A stretch of 64,000 nt of DNA from Microbacterium sp. JZ31. Its GTDB lineage: Bacteria > Actinomycetota > Actinomycetes > Actinomycetales > Microbacteriaceae. The stretch spans positions 2,418,001-2,482,000 of the forward strand of contig NZ_CP017661.1 of assembly GCF_016805985.1 (NCBI RefSeq). Reading direction: 5' to 3'. The position numbers were made by a program, and so were the translations under genes. Below are positions 7,710 to 16,106 of this stretch, one piece after another. Position 1 is the first letter of the stretch, and each line of letters starts with the position of its first letter. The notes below the pieces were generated by a model. The model did no database searches, was not told the origin of the DNA, and was given only the letters and a program-made list of their open reading frames with translations.

Positions 7710-9280
7710 CGGATGCTCTCCTTTGCGCTGACAGGTGCTCCCACGGGGAGGATTCGACCGCGGAAGAATTCGGGCTGCCGCACGGCCATGATCGCCATGA
7801 TGATCACGCCGAGCACGAGGATGGCGATGCCCAGGATGCCCACGATGCCGACGCCCGCGATGTTCTCGCCCGAGCCGTAGGTCGGGTCCAGCGAGTCGGA
7901 CAGCGTCATGACGAACAGTGCGAGCAGGATGATGCCGCCCAGGAGCGGGGCGAGGAACCGCGTCAGGAAGGCCGACACGGAGTCGAACCACTGCTTGCGG
8001 AAGAACCACACGCAGGCGAACGCCGTGAGGCCGTAGTAGAAGCAGATCATCATGCCGAGCGTGAGGATGGTGTCCCACAGCACGTTCTCGCTGACGAAGC
8101 GCATCACGGCGTAGAAGCCTCCCGCGACGGCCACCGACACGATGATCGCGAACACGGGGGTCTTGTGCGTGGGGTGCACCGCGTCGAACTTCGCCGGCAG
8201 CGCCTTGTAGTGGCCCATCGCGAGCAGCGTGCGCGCGGGGCCGATGATCGTGGACTGCAGCGAGGCGGCCGAGCTGACCAGGACCGCGAGCGAGATCAGG
8301 AACGCCCACGGGCCCATGATGGAATCCGCCAGGCCGAAGAAGACGTTCTCCACCACGTCCTCGTTGAGCAGGCCGCCCTCGCCCTCGCCGACGCCGGCGA
8401 ACATGATGAGCGCGAACGCCAGCAGCAGGTAGAGCCCGCCGACCACGATCACGGTGAGCGTGGCCGCACGGCCCGGCGTGCGCTCGGGGTCGATCGTCTC
8501 CTCGTTCATCGTGAGGGTCACGTCCCATCCCCAGAAGATGAAGATGGACACCGACAGGCCCGCGACGACCGCCGAGAGGCTGCCGACCGTGAACGGGTTC
8601 AGCCAGTTCGCGTCGAACGGGATCGAGTTCACGCCGCCCTCGAGCGCCTTGCCGATCGCGAGCGCGGCGAACAGCACCAGCACCGCGACCTGGAATCCGA
8701 CCAGCACGACCTGGAAGACCTTCGACTCCTTCATGTCCCGGAACGACAGGTACGCCGCCCCGACCATGAAGAGCAGACACACGGCGACGTTGATGAAGGG
8801 GTTGAACGTCAGGTCGGCGATGGCGGGGTTGCCGGTGATCTGCGAGATCAGCAGGAAGAGGAAGTCCACCGCGACGGCCGCGAGGTTCGACAGCACGAGC
8901 ACCGTGGCGATCACGAGGCCCCACGACGCCATCCAGCCGATCCACGGCCCGAAGGCCCGGGTGGCCCACGTGAACGTCGTGCCCGAGTCGGGCATGACCT
9001 TGTTCAGCTCGCGGTAGCCGAGCGCCACCAGCAGCATCGGGATGAAGCCGAGCAGGATGACGGCGGGGGCCTGCGTGCCGACCTCGGCGGCCGCGGGGCC
9101 GAGCGAGATCGTGAACGTGTACGCGGGAGCGACGGTGGACACGCCGATCACGGTGGCGCCGAACAGTCCGACCGCGCCGACGGCGAGGCCCTTGCTCGAG
9201 ATCACCTGGGTGATCAGGCCGGGCTTGCCGGCCTGTGCGGTCTCGCCGGCGCCGTCGGCCTGGCGGGTTGTTTCGGTCAT
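7706..9280 (-). CDS. APC-family amino acid / polyamine permease
   Basis: A 524-residue membrane protein with about 12 transmembrane segments. The first helices contain VGAVGLFGATVIGVSTVAPAYTFT, matching the TM1 region of amino acid-polyamine-organocation transporters (written here in part only as the core VGAVGLFGATVIG). It sits between putrescine oxidase and the aldehyde dehydrogenase on one transcript, so uptake of putrescine or GABA is the natural reading. A 46-bp gap separates it from puo and the downstream dehydrogenase overlaps by 4 nt. Substrate assignment is by context. Confidence 0.87.
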   Translation of the reverse strand: MTETTRQADGAGETAQAGKPGLITQVISSKGLAVGAVGLFGATVIGVSTVAPAYTFTISLGPAAAEVGTQAPAVILLGFIPMLLVALGYRELNKVMPDSGTTFTWATRAFGPWIGWMASWGLVIATVLVLSNLAAVAVDFLFLLISQITGNPAIADLTFNPFINVAVCLLFMVGAAYLSFRDMKESKVFQVVLVGFQVAVLVLFAALAIGKALEGGVNSIPFDANWLNPFTVGSLSAVVAGLSVSIFIFWGWDVTLTMNEETIDPERTPGRAATLTVIVVGGLYLLLAFALIMFAGVGEGEGGLLNEDVVENVFFGLADSIMGPWAFLISLAVLVSSAASLQSTIIGPARTLLAMGHYKALPAKFDAVHPTHKTPVFAIIVSVAVAGGFYAVMRFVSENVLWDTILTLGMMICFYYGLTAFACVWFFRKQWFDSVSAFLTRFLAPLLGGIILLALFVMTLSDSLDPTYGSGENIAGVGIVGILGIAILVLGVIIMAIMAVRQPEFFRGRILPVGAPVSAKESIR

Positions 9281-9326
9281 GCGGGTTCCTCTGGGGTTCG
9301 GGTAGGTGGGGCCCGGGGTGGGGATA

Positions 9327-10685
9327 TCAGGCTCCGAGGTCGGTGATCAGGGTGTCGGCGACGAGGCGGCCCATGCGGATCGCGCCGTCGACGTGCTGGT
9401 AGCCGGCGCCTGCGATGTCGCTGCAGGCGAAGTGGACGGGACCCACGGGGGTGCGCAGGTCCGATCCGTACCGGTGCAGGCCGCCGAGGTCGAAGCTCGC
9501 GGCGTAGGCGCCGCGGGTCCATTCCTCGGCGCCCCAGTCGCTCTCGTAGTACACGACGGGGTTCTTGGCCTCGGGGCCGTAGTAGGCCGCGAGGGAGTCC
9601 AGGATGCGCGCCTTGCGCTCCTCGGCGGGCAGCTCGAACACGCCGTCCGCCTGCGCGTCGGAGACGAACGCGACGAGCGTGCCGCGCTCATCCTGGTGGT
9701 TCGTGTTGTCGTACGCCTCGTGGCACAGCTGGTACGGGCTGAACACGGTGCCGGACAGCCCCGCCTCGCGCCAGAACGGCCGGTCGTACACCGCGTGCAC
9801 CTTGATCACGAGCCCCATGGAGAGGTGCTGGTGCAGCTGGTGCTGGCGTCGCGGCAGGGGCGGATCGAACGTGATCCGGCTGTACAGGACGGGAGCGTGC
9901 GCCAGGATGACGCGCTGGGCGCGCACGGTCATCCCGTCGCTCGTGACGACCACTCCGCCGTCGCCGTACTGGATCCGCCGCACGGGCTGGCCGAGGTGGA
10001 CGTCGTCGCCCAGGCGCGCGGCGAGCCGCTTGGAGACCTCCTGCATGCCGCCGACGATCCGCCGGTCGAGGATGAAGTCGGCGTCGACGAGATTGGAGAA
10101 GCTGCCCGCGCTGGCGGCCATCAGCATGGCCTGCAGCGTCGAGAACGCGTGGGCGGGCTTGGTCAGCATCGCGGGGCCGATGAAGAGCGCGATGTTGTCG
10201 CGCGCCTCGACGTCGTCGGTCTCCTGCGCGAGCCACGCCTCGAACGAGATCGTGTCGAGCTCGGCGGCGCGCGGGTGCTCCCACGGCCGGTCGGGGTCGA
10301 GCTCGGCGACCATGGCGTCGAGCTTGTCGATCAGGCGCACGAGCTCCGCCTCGGTCTCGGGCGCCACCGGGAAGATGTCGCCCGTGAAGCGCGTGTGCTC
10401 GCCGGCCTTCGAGATGTAGATGCTGTCGCCCTCGCGGTAGCGCTCGAAGGTCTCGAGCCCGAGCTCCTCGAGCGTCTCGAGCAGCGCCTCCTGGTCGGGC
10501 GAGACCCACTGGCCGCCGATCTCGAGGGTCGCGCCCTCGATGTCGTCCGACCAGGTGCGTCCGCCGACGCGATCGCGGGCCTCCAGCACGGCGACGCTGA
10601 GGCCTGCCGACTTCAGCCGGTTGGCGGCGGTGAGGCCGGCGGGGCCGGCGCCGACGACGACGACGTCACGGGTGATCTCCGTCAT
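9327..10685 (-). CDS. puo: Putrescine oxidase (flavin amine oxidase)
   Basis: A 452-residue flavin monoamine-oxidase-fold enzyme. The Rossmann motif VVVVGAGPAGL is at residues 8-18, RVGGRTW follows, and EIGGQWVSPDQ, FSTLQAMLMAASAGSFS, PPLPRRQHQLHQHLSMGL, DWGAEEWTRGAYAASF and the FAD-binding CSDIAGAGYQHVDGA segment match the Rhodococcus and Kocuria putrescine oxidases closely from memory of that family. Reaction: putrescine + O2 + H2O to 4-aminobutanal + H2O2 + NH3. ATG 10685 begins the conserved N-terminus and is 11 bp after gabT. Its setting between a GABA aminotransferase and an aldehyde dehydrogenase fits a full putrescine-to-succinate route. Confidence 0.9.
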   Translation of the reverse strand: MTEITRDVVVVGAGPAGLTAANRLKSAGLSVAVLEARDRVGGRTWSDDIEGATLEIGGQWVSPDQEALLETLEELGLETFERYREGDSIYISKAGEHTRFTGDIFPVAPETEAELVRLIDKLDAMVAELDPDRPWEHPRAAELDTISFEAWLAQETDDVEARDNIALFIGPAMLTKPAHAFSTLQAMLMAASAGSFSNLVDADFILDRRIVGGMQEVSKRLAARLGDDVHLGQPVRRIQYGDGGVVVTSDGMTVRAQRVILAHAPVLYSRITFDPPLPRRQHQLHQHLSMGLVIKVHAVYDRPFWREAGLSGTVFSPYQLCHEAYDNTNHQDERGTLVAFVSDAQADGVFELPAEERKARILDSLAAYYGPEAKNPVVYYESDWGAEEWTRGAYAASFDLGGLHRYGSDLRTPVGPVHFACSDIAGAGYQHVDGAIRMGRLVADTLITDLGA

Positions 10686-10696
10686 GACCCTGCCCC

Positions 10697-12061
10697 TCAC
10701 GCGGCCGCGAGCGCGGCGGTCACGACGTCGAGCGCCTCGTTCAGCAGGTCGTCGCCGATCGACAGCGGCGGCAGGAAGCGGATGACGTTGCCGAACGTGC
10801 CGCAGGTCAGCACGATCACGCCCTGCGCGATCGAGGCCTTCGCGATGGCCGCGGTGAGCGCGGCGTCGGGCTCGCCCGTCTCGGGGTCGACGAACTCGAG
10901 CGCCATCATGGCGCCGTGGCCGCGCACGTCGCCGAGACGCGGGTCGGAGGCCTGGACCGCAGCGAAGCGCTCGCGGATGACGGCGCCGATCTCGTTCGCG
11001 CGCTCGACGAGGTTCTCGCTCTCGTATGCGTCGATGGCGGCCAGCGCCGCGGCGCACGCGATCGGGTTGCCGCCGTACGTGCCGCCCAGGCCGCCGGGGT
11101 GCGAGGCGTCCATGATCTCGGCGCGGCCCGTGACGGCCGCGAGCGGGAGGCCGGCGGCGATGCCCTTGGCGGTCGTGATGAGGTCGGGCACGATGCCGAA
11201 GCGCTCGCTCGCGAACATCGCGCCGGTGCGGCCGAAGCCCGTCTGCACCTCGTCGGCGATGAACACGACGCCGTTCGCCTGCGCCCACTCGACGAGCGCG
11301 GGCAGGAACCCGTCGGCCGGCACGATGAAGCCGCCCTCGCCCTGGATCGGCTCGATGATGATCGCCGCGACCTGGTCGCCGCCGATCTGCTTCTCGATCA
11401 TGGTGATGGCGCGCTTGGCGGCCTCGGCGCCGCTCAGGCCGTCGCGGAACGGGTACGACAGCGGTGCACGGTACACCTCGGGTGCGAACGGACCGAAGCC
11501 CGACTTGTACGGCATGGTCTTGGCGGTGAGTGCCATGGTGAGGTTCGTGCGGCCGTGATAGCCGTGGTCGAACGCCACGACGGCCTGGCGGCCCGTGTGC
11601 TTGCGGGCGATCTTGATCGCGTTCTCGACCGCCTCGGCACCCGAGTTGAACAGCGCGGTCTTCTTCTCGTGATCGCCCGGCGTGAGCCGGTTCAGCGCCT
11701 CGGCGACCTCCACGTACGACTCGTACGGCGACACCATGAAGCACGTGTGCGTGAAGGCCGCGACCTGGCGCTGCACGGCCTCGACGACCTTCGGGTGCGC
11801 GTTGCCCACCGTGGTCACCGCGATGCCGGAGCCGAGGTCGATCAGCGAGTTGCCGTCGGCGTCGACCACGACGCCGCCGCCCGCCGCGACGGCGGAGATG
11901 GGCGCGGTGTGACCGATGCCGACCGGAACGGCCGCGGCCTTGCGGGCGAGCAGCTCCTGCGAGCGGGGGCCGGGGATCTCGGTGACGAGGCGGCGCTCCT
12001 GCGGCAGCGCGGGTCCTCCGGTCACGGTGCCGGCGTGGGGCGAGTCGGTGGTGACGGTCAT
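10697..12061 (-). CDS. gabT: 4-aminobutyrate aminotransferase
   Basis: A 454-residue class III PLP aminotransferase that transfers the amino group of GABA to 2-oxoglutarate, giving succinate semialdehyde and glutamate. The cofactor site is clear: SGAEAVENAIK near 140-150, Asp270 in FIADEVQTGFGRTG and the Schiff-base Lys299 in TTAKGIAAGLP. TGGT-type loop LGGTYGGNPIAC follows. It is the first gene of the operon. Its ATG lies 6 nt downstream of TAGACT, so the transcript is probably leaderless. With puo and the dehydrogenase it completes putrescine breakdown towards the TCA cycle. Confidence 0.92.
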   Translation of the reverse strand: MTVTTDSPHAGTVTGGPALPQERRLVTEIPGPRSQELLARKAAAVPVGIGHTAPISAVAAGGGVVVDADGNSLIDLGSGIAVTTVGNAHPKVVEAVQRQVAAFTHTCFMVSPYESYVEVAEALNRLTPGDHEKKTALFNSGAEAVENAIKIARKHTGRQAVVAFDHGYHGRTNLTMALTAKTMPYKSGFGPFAPEVYRAPLSYPFRDGLSGAEAAKRAITMIEKQIGGDQVAAIIIEPIQGEGGFIVPADGFLPALVEWAQANGVVFIADEVQTGFGRTGAMFASERFGIVPDLITTAKGIAAGLPLAAVTGRAEIMDASHPGGLGGTYGGNPIACAAALAAIDAYESENLVERANEIGAVIRERFAAVQASDPRLGDVRGHGAMMALEFVDPETGEPDAALTAAIAKASIAQGVIVLTCGTFGNVIRFLPPLSIGDDLLNEALDVVTAALAAA

Positions 12062-12067
12062 GCGGGC

Positions 12068-12096
12068 AGTCTAGGCGACGCGGGCAAGCCCCACAA
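12068..12096 (-). promoter_or_regulatory. Promoter of the gabT-puo-permease-aldehyde dehydrogenase operon
   Basis: On the minus strand: -35 TTGTGG (12096-12091), a 17-bp spacer and -10 TAGACT (12073-12068). Only 6 nt separate the -10 from the gabT ATG, which places +1 at or next to the start codon. Confidence 0.65.
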
Positions 12097-12110
12097 CGAA
12101 TTCCGTCGTG
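12092..12110. promoter_or_regulatory. Inverted repeat overlapping the -35 of the gabT operon (candidate operator)
   Basis: CACAACG-AATTC-CGTCGTG, arms of 7 bp with one mismatch and a 5-bp spacer. It covers the -35 hexamer, a typical position for a repressor or for an activator touching sigma. No regulator gene is adjacent to the operon, so the protein that binds here is not known from this window. Confidence 0.5.
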
Positions 12111-12203
12111 CTACCCCTCAACCGCCGCGAAATCCGTAGCTGATATCGCGATCCTCGCGTGACTTCGATGCCACTGTCCGGATCGAGGGACGGTTCCGTC
12201 CGT

Positions 12204-13388
12204 TCAGGCCAGCGCGGGCGCGCGCCGCCGCTCGAGAGCAAGGCTCGCCAGCACGAGACCGACGCCCAGGACCGCGAGCACGATGCCGAGCCAGGCGGGC
12301 GCGACGTAGCCCCAGCCGAGCGCGATCACGCCGCCGCCGAGCGCGGCGCCGAGGCTGTTGCCGACGTTCATGCCGGAGTGGTTCAGGGCGGACGCGATCG
12401 TCGGGCGATCCTCGGACACGTCCATCAGGCGGGTCTGGACGGCGGGTCCCGCGAGCGCGCTGATCGCGCCGAACAGGAACATCGCGGCGACGAGCGTCGC
12501 GGGGATGTGCGACGCGGCGCCCACGACCGCCGAACCCACGGCGAGCAGGACGAAGGCCGCGATCAGGGCACGCGGCAGATTGCGGTCGGCCGCCACGCCG
12601 CCGACCAGATTTCCCACCGTCATGCCGAGGCCCGTCGCGACGAGGGCGATCGGCACGGCCCACTCGGGAGCCCCGGCCACCTCGGTCATGAGCGGCGCGA
12701 TGTAGCTGTAGATCGCGAAGAACGAGCCGAAGCCGATCGCGCCGACCCCGAGCGCGAGCCACACCTGCCCGATGCGGAACACGCCCAGCTCGTGACGCAG
12801 CGAGCGCGAGCCGTCACCCGGCATGGCGGGCACCGTCAGCGCGATCATGAGCGCGGCGAGGGCGAACAGTCCGACGACGACGCCGTACGCGACGCGCCAT
12901 CCGGCGAGCTGCCCGAGCCAGGTGCCGAGCGGCACGCCCACCACATTTGCGACCGTCAGGCCACTCATCACGATCGCCACGCCGCGGGCGCGGTTGCCGG
13001 GCCCGAGCAGCTCGGCGGCCACGACGGCGGCGATGCCGAAGTACGCGCCGTGCGGCAGACCCGCGATCAGGCGCGCGACCGCGACGGTCTCGAATGTCGG
13101 CGCGATCACCGTCAGGAGGTTGCCGACCAGCAGGCTCGCGGCCAGCACGATCAGCACGCGGTGCCGCGGGAAGCGCGCCGCGTAGCCCGCGATGAGCGGC
13201 GCGCCGATCACGACACCGAGCGCGTAGACGCTGATCAGCAGGCCGGCCTGGGCGATGGCCGCCTCCTGGCTGCCCGCCCAGGCGTCGGGCAGCAGCTCCT
13301 GCGCGATGCCGGGCAGCAGGCCCATCGAGACGAATTCGGTCATGCCAATGCCGAAGGAGCCGATGGCGAGGGAGAGGAGCGCCCACAT
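12204..13388 (-). CDS. MFS transporter, DHA1 (AraJ/NepI-like) family
   Basis: A 394-residue 12-helix exporter. The N-terminus IGSFGIGMTEFVSMGLLP is the hallmark of the AraJ/NepI/sugar-efflux branch of MFS proton antiporters, and GYAARFPRHRVLI is the loop 2-3 motif. I chose ATG 13388, which has a strong AGGGGGG ribosome site 6 nt upstream; a GTG at 13421 would add 11 residues but has no ribosome site. An inverted repeat (13398-13414) ends at this ribosome site. Natural substrates of this branch include nucleosides, sugars and drugs; none can be chosen here. The upstream DapA-like gene ends 45 bp away on the same strand. Confidence 0.85.
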   Translation of the reverse strand: MWALLSLAIGSFGIGMTEFVSMGLLPGIAQELLPDAWAGSQEAAIAQAGLLISVYALGVVIGAPLIAGYAARFPRHRVLIVLAASLLVGNLLTVIAPTFETVAVARLIAGLPHGAYFGIAAVVAAELLGPGNRARGVAIVMSGLTVANVVGVPLGTWLGQLAGWRVAYGVVVGLFALAALMIALTVPAMPGDGSRSLRHELGVFRIGQVWLALGVGAIGFGSFFAIYSYIAPLMTEVAGAPEWAVPIALVATGLGMTVGNLVGGVAADRNLPRALIAAFVLLAVGSAVVGAASHIPATLVAAMFLFGAISALAGPAVQTRLMDVSEDRPTIASALNHSGMNVGNSLGAALGGGVIALGWGYVAPAWLGIVLAVLGVGLVLASLALERRRAPALA

Positions 13389-13397
13389 CGCCGCCCC

Positions 13398-13414
13398 CCT
13401 CGACGTGGTCGAGG
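13398..13414. repeat. Perfect short inverted repeat just upstream of the MFS start
   Basis: CCTCGAC-GTG-GTCGAGG, arms of 7 bp with a 3-bp spacer. On the minus strand its right half runs into the AGGGGGG ribosome-binding site of the MFS gene, so it could be an operator or an mRNA hairpin that limits access to that site. Confidence 0.5.
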
Positions 13415-13432
13415 GAGTCACGAGTCAAGAGC

Positions 13433-14419
13433 TTAGGGCAGGATCGGGGCCCGCCGTCGCGCGCGCTCCCGATCGCCGCCCGGGTCGCGCGCTCCGGCGG
13501 CCGCCGCAGGGGCCTCCTGCGAGGCGAGCCCCAGCTCGTCGACGACCGCGGCCACGCGCGCCCGCTGGGCCTCGTCGAGGCCGCGAAGCGGCAGCGGCAG
13601 ACTGCCGGGCCGGACCAGCCCGAGATGCTCGGCGACCGCGGCGACGACGCGCAAGCTCCCGCCGAACTGCGCGAACAGATCCCAGAGCGGGGCCAGTCGC
13701 TCGGACGCGCGGTTCGCCTCGTCCGCCCGGCCGGCCAGCGCCGCGCGGGTGAGGGCGAGCGCCGGCGCCGGCAGGGTGCCGGCGATGACCGAGTACCAGG
13801 CGTCGCAGCCTGCGTCGAGGCCGCGCGCGGCGAACGGGTCGCCCGACACGCCCACGGTGACGTGCGCGGGGACGACCGCGCGGATCGCCGCGACGCGTTC
13901 GCGCGCCGCGGCCGCGTCGACCGGCACGCCGGGGATCTTGATCGACGCGACGTTCGGCAGCGCGGCGATGCGCCCGTACAGCTCCGTGGTGAAGGCGAAG
14001 TGCGTGGTCCCCGGGTTGTCGTAGACGATCAGCGGGACGGACAGGCCCGCGGCGACGTCCTGGTACAGCCCGAAGACGTCGTCCTCGGTGAGCGCCTGGT
14101 AGCCCAGGGGCGCGAGCAGGACGGCGGCGGCGCCCGCGTCCTGGGCGTCGTCGGCGAGGGCCTGCACCTGGCTGGTGCGCATCGCGCCGATCCCCGCGAA
14201 GACGGGCACGCTCCCCGCGTTCTCCACCGCCCTGCGCACGACGAGGCGGCGCTCCTCCCGGGACAGGTAGGCGTAGGAGCCGGTCGAACCGAGCGCCGTG
14301 ATCGAGTCCACCCCGGCGTCACGGAGGCGGGCGATCAGTCCCGCATAGGCCGGCTCGTCGACGGTGTCGTCGACGAGAGGGGTGAGGGGGAAGGCGCTGA
14401 GTCCGGTGAACATGCGCAC
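13433..14419 (-). CDS. Dihydrodipicolinate synthase / N-acetylneuraminate lyase family protein
   Basis: A 328-residue class I aldolase-type protein of the DapA/NanA family. It has the loop LGSTGSYAYLSREER in place of the usual GTTGExxxL, Tyr133 in LIVYDNPG and the Schiff-base Lys161 in VASIKIPG. The biosynthetic DapA is usually about 290 residues; this one has an extra Ala/Arg-rich tail of about 30. The altered substrate loop and lack of lysine-pathway neighbours suggest a catabolic 2-keto-acid aldolase rather than lysine synthesis. GTG 14419 was chosen for its AAGGAG ribosome site; ATG 14413 is the alternative. Confidence 0.85.
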   Translation of the reverse strand: MRMFTGLSAFPLTPLVDDTVDEPAYAGLIARLRDAGVDSITALGSTGSYAYLSREERRLVVRRAVENAGSVPVFAGIGAMRTSQVQALADDAQDAGAAAVLLAPLGYQALTEDDVFGLYQDVAAGLSVPLIVYDNPGTTHFAFTTELYGRIAALPNVASIKIPGVPVDAAAARERVAAIRAVVPAHVTVGVSGDPFAARGLDAGCDAWYSVIAGTLPAPALALTRAALAGRADEANRASERLAPLWDLFAQFGGSLRVVAAVAEHLGLVRPGSLPLPLRGLDEAQRARVAAVVDELGLASQEAPAAAAGARDPGGDRERARRRAPILP

Positions 14420-14491
14420 GAGTGCTCCTTGTCGTGGAAGGGCGGGATCCTGCCGCCGGGAGGCGACGTCCGCGGCGAGGGCCGCTGTCTC

Positions 14492-14821
14492 TCAGGGCTG
14501 ATCGCCCGCGGAGTCCTCGATCGCCCGCTCGAGGCGCTCGATCTTGCCGTCGAGCTCGCCCGCGTAGCCGGGGCGGATGTCGGCCTTCAGCACGAGCGAG
14601 ACGCGCGAGCCGAACGGCAGGACCGCCTCCGTGGCGCGCTTGACGACATCCATCACCTCGTCCCAGGTCTCGCCCTCGATCTCGGTGAACATCGATGTCG
14701 TGCGGTGCGGCAGGCCGGACTCGCGCACGACCTTCACGGCCGCGGCGACCGCGTCGTGGACGGAGCCGTGCGGGTTGGCGTCGTTCGACCCGGACGGGGC
14801 GACGGAGAAGGCGACGAGCAT
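14492..14821 (-). CDS. Thiamine-binding protein of the MTH1187/YkoF-like (DUF77) family
   Basis: A 109-residue small cytoplasmic protein. MLVAFSVAPSG at the start, GLPHRTTSMFTEIEG in the middle and FGSRVSLVLKADIRPG are the conserved parts of the MTH1187/YqgV family, ferredoxin-like dimers shown to bind thiamine in some members. It is a single-domain protein of normal length. It lies between a membrane glycosyltransferase-like gene and a DapA-like gene on the same strand; no thiamine genes or TPP riboswitch are seen nearby. Confidence 0.82.
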   Translation of the reverse strand: MLVAFSVAPSGSNDANPHGSVHDAVAAAVKVVRESGLPHRTTSMFTEIEGETWDEVMDVVKRATEAVLPFGSRVSLVLKADIRPGYAGELDGKIERLERAIEDSAGDQP

Positions 14822-14836
14822 GGGGGTGTCCTTTCG

Positions 14837-16105
14837 TCAGACGGTGGCGGCCGGCTGCACGGCGGGATGCCGCACATCGGAGCGGACGGGAACGCGCGCG
14901 AGCCGCACGATCGCCCAGACCATGAGGGCCACGAGCACGACGTTGCGCGCCGTGAGGACGGCGACCGCCGACACGTCGGCGACGAGCAGCAGCCCGTACA
15001 TCAGGGGGTAGACGATCTGCGTGAGCGCGGCGGAGAGCAGGGCGAGGGCCGCGAGCGGTCGTGCGCGGCGCCGGTCGAGCACGATCCACAGCACGAGCGG
15101 CGGGATCAGCCAGTCGTGGAACTGCGGCGAGCCGACCTTGTTGAGCGCGATCAGCACGACGACGAGCGCGAGCGCGAGCGGCGGCAGCAGGCGCACGACC
15201 GACGCCCCGCGGCGCGCCTTGATCGCGCCGATCAGCACGACGGCCGCCGCGGCGAGCGCGAGCAGCGGCGTCATGGCCGCGATCACCACGTCGACGTGCG
15301 GGCCGGTCACCTGGAACGTAAGGATCTCGTCGTCGTAGAACAGCCACCAGCCGTCGAGCCGCAGCGCGGCTCCCCACAGGTACAGTCCGCTGACGGGAGC
15401 CTCGAGCTGCAGGCCGCGACCGGTCTGCGCCGTGACGAAGCCCAGCAGATGCGCCGCTCCCCCCGGCAGGATCACGGCGGCCGCGATCACCGCGGACGTC
15501 ACGAGCGCACCGCCGACGATCTCGGCGCGGCGACGCAGCGCGACGAACGCGGCCGCGAGCAGCGCGGCCGGCCACACCTTGATCCAGGTGCCCGCCGCCA
15601 CCAGCACGGAGGCGAGGAAGGGCCGCCGCACGAGCCAGAGCAGTCCCGCGATCGCGAGCGGCACGGTGACGGCGTCGATCCGGTACATGCCGACCGGGCC
15701 CAGCAGCAGGATGAACGCGAGCCAGAACCGCGCCGCCGCGCGCCGCGAGCGGGAGCGGCCGTCGCCGAGCAGCAGCCAGAACCCCGCGGCGTTGCACAGG
15801 GTCACGAGAACGGCCCACGCGATGGTGTAGCCGCCGAGCCACGCGAACGCGTGCGCCAGGATCAGGGGCGCCAGCGCGAGGTGCGGGTAGACCCACGGCT
15901 CGGTGATGCCGACGATGCCCGCGCCGTGCAGCGCGGCGGTCGACCACGGCTCGTACACGAAGTAGACGTCGCCCATGGGCTGGTTCGGCATCCGCCAGCC
16001 GAGCCACGCGACGAGCAGGTGCACGGCCGCGAACGCGAGCCAGAGCACGAGGGTGCGGCTCCATCGGGACCCGCCGGGGAACGGTCGCCGACGCACGCTC
16101 CACAT
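14837..16105 (-). CDS. Membrane glycosyltransferase-like protein (GT87 / mannosyltransferase type)
   Basis: A 422-residue polytopic membrane protein with about 9-11 helices and an early periplasmic/extracellular acidic motif PMGDVYFVYEPW near residues 43-54, like the catalytic Asp loop of polyprenyl-phosphate-dependent GT-C mannosyltransferases. A second conserved element is AAGTWIKVWPAALL near residue 170. These proteins extend lipid-linked mannans or lipoglycans in actinobacteria. The acceptor is not known. It is followed by the thiamine-binding gene after 15 bp and is preceded by nnrD with a 1-bp gap, so they may be one transcript. Confidence 0.7.
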   Translation of the reverse strand: MWSVRRRPFPGGSRWSRTLVLWLAFAAVHLLVAWLGWRMPNQPMGDVYFVYEPWSTAALHGAGIVGITEPWVYPHLALAPLILAHAFAWLGGYTIAWAVLVTLCNAAGFWLLLGDGRSRSRRAAARFWLAFILLLGPVGMYRIDAVTVPLAIAGLLWLVRRPFLASVLVAAGTWIKVWPAALLAAAFVALRRRAEIVGGALVTSAVIAAAVILPGGAAHLLGFVTAQTGRGLQLEAPVSGLYLWGAALRLDGWWLFYDDEILTFQVTGPHVDVVIAAMTPLLALAAAAVVLIGAIKARRGASVVRLLPPLALALVVVLIALNKVGSPQFHDWLIPPLVLWIVLDRRRARPLAALALLSAALTQIVYPLMYGLLLVADVSAVAVLTARNVVLVALMVWAIVRLARVPVRSDVRHPAVQPAATV

Positions 16106-16106
16106 C

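Noticed and set aside
12188..12201. Terminator GGACGG-TT-CCGTCC after the MFS gene
   Set aside because: Stem of 6 bp with a 2-nt loop is too small to support a call in this GC range.
14492..16105. TPP riboswitch linked to the thiamine-binding protein
   Set aside because: No CUGAGA-type core upstream, and the gene seems to be read through from the membrane protein gene.
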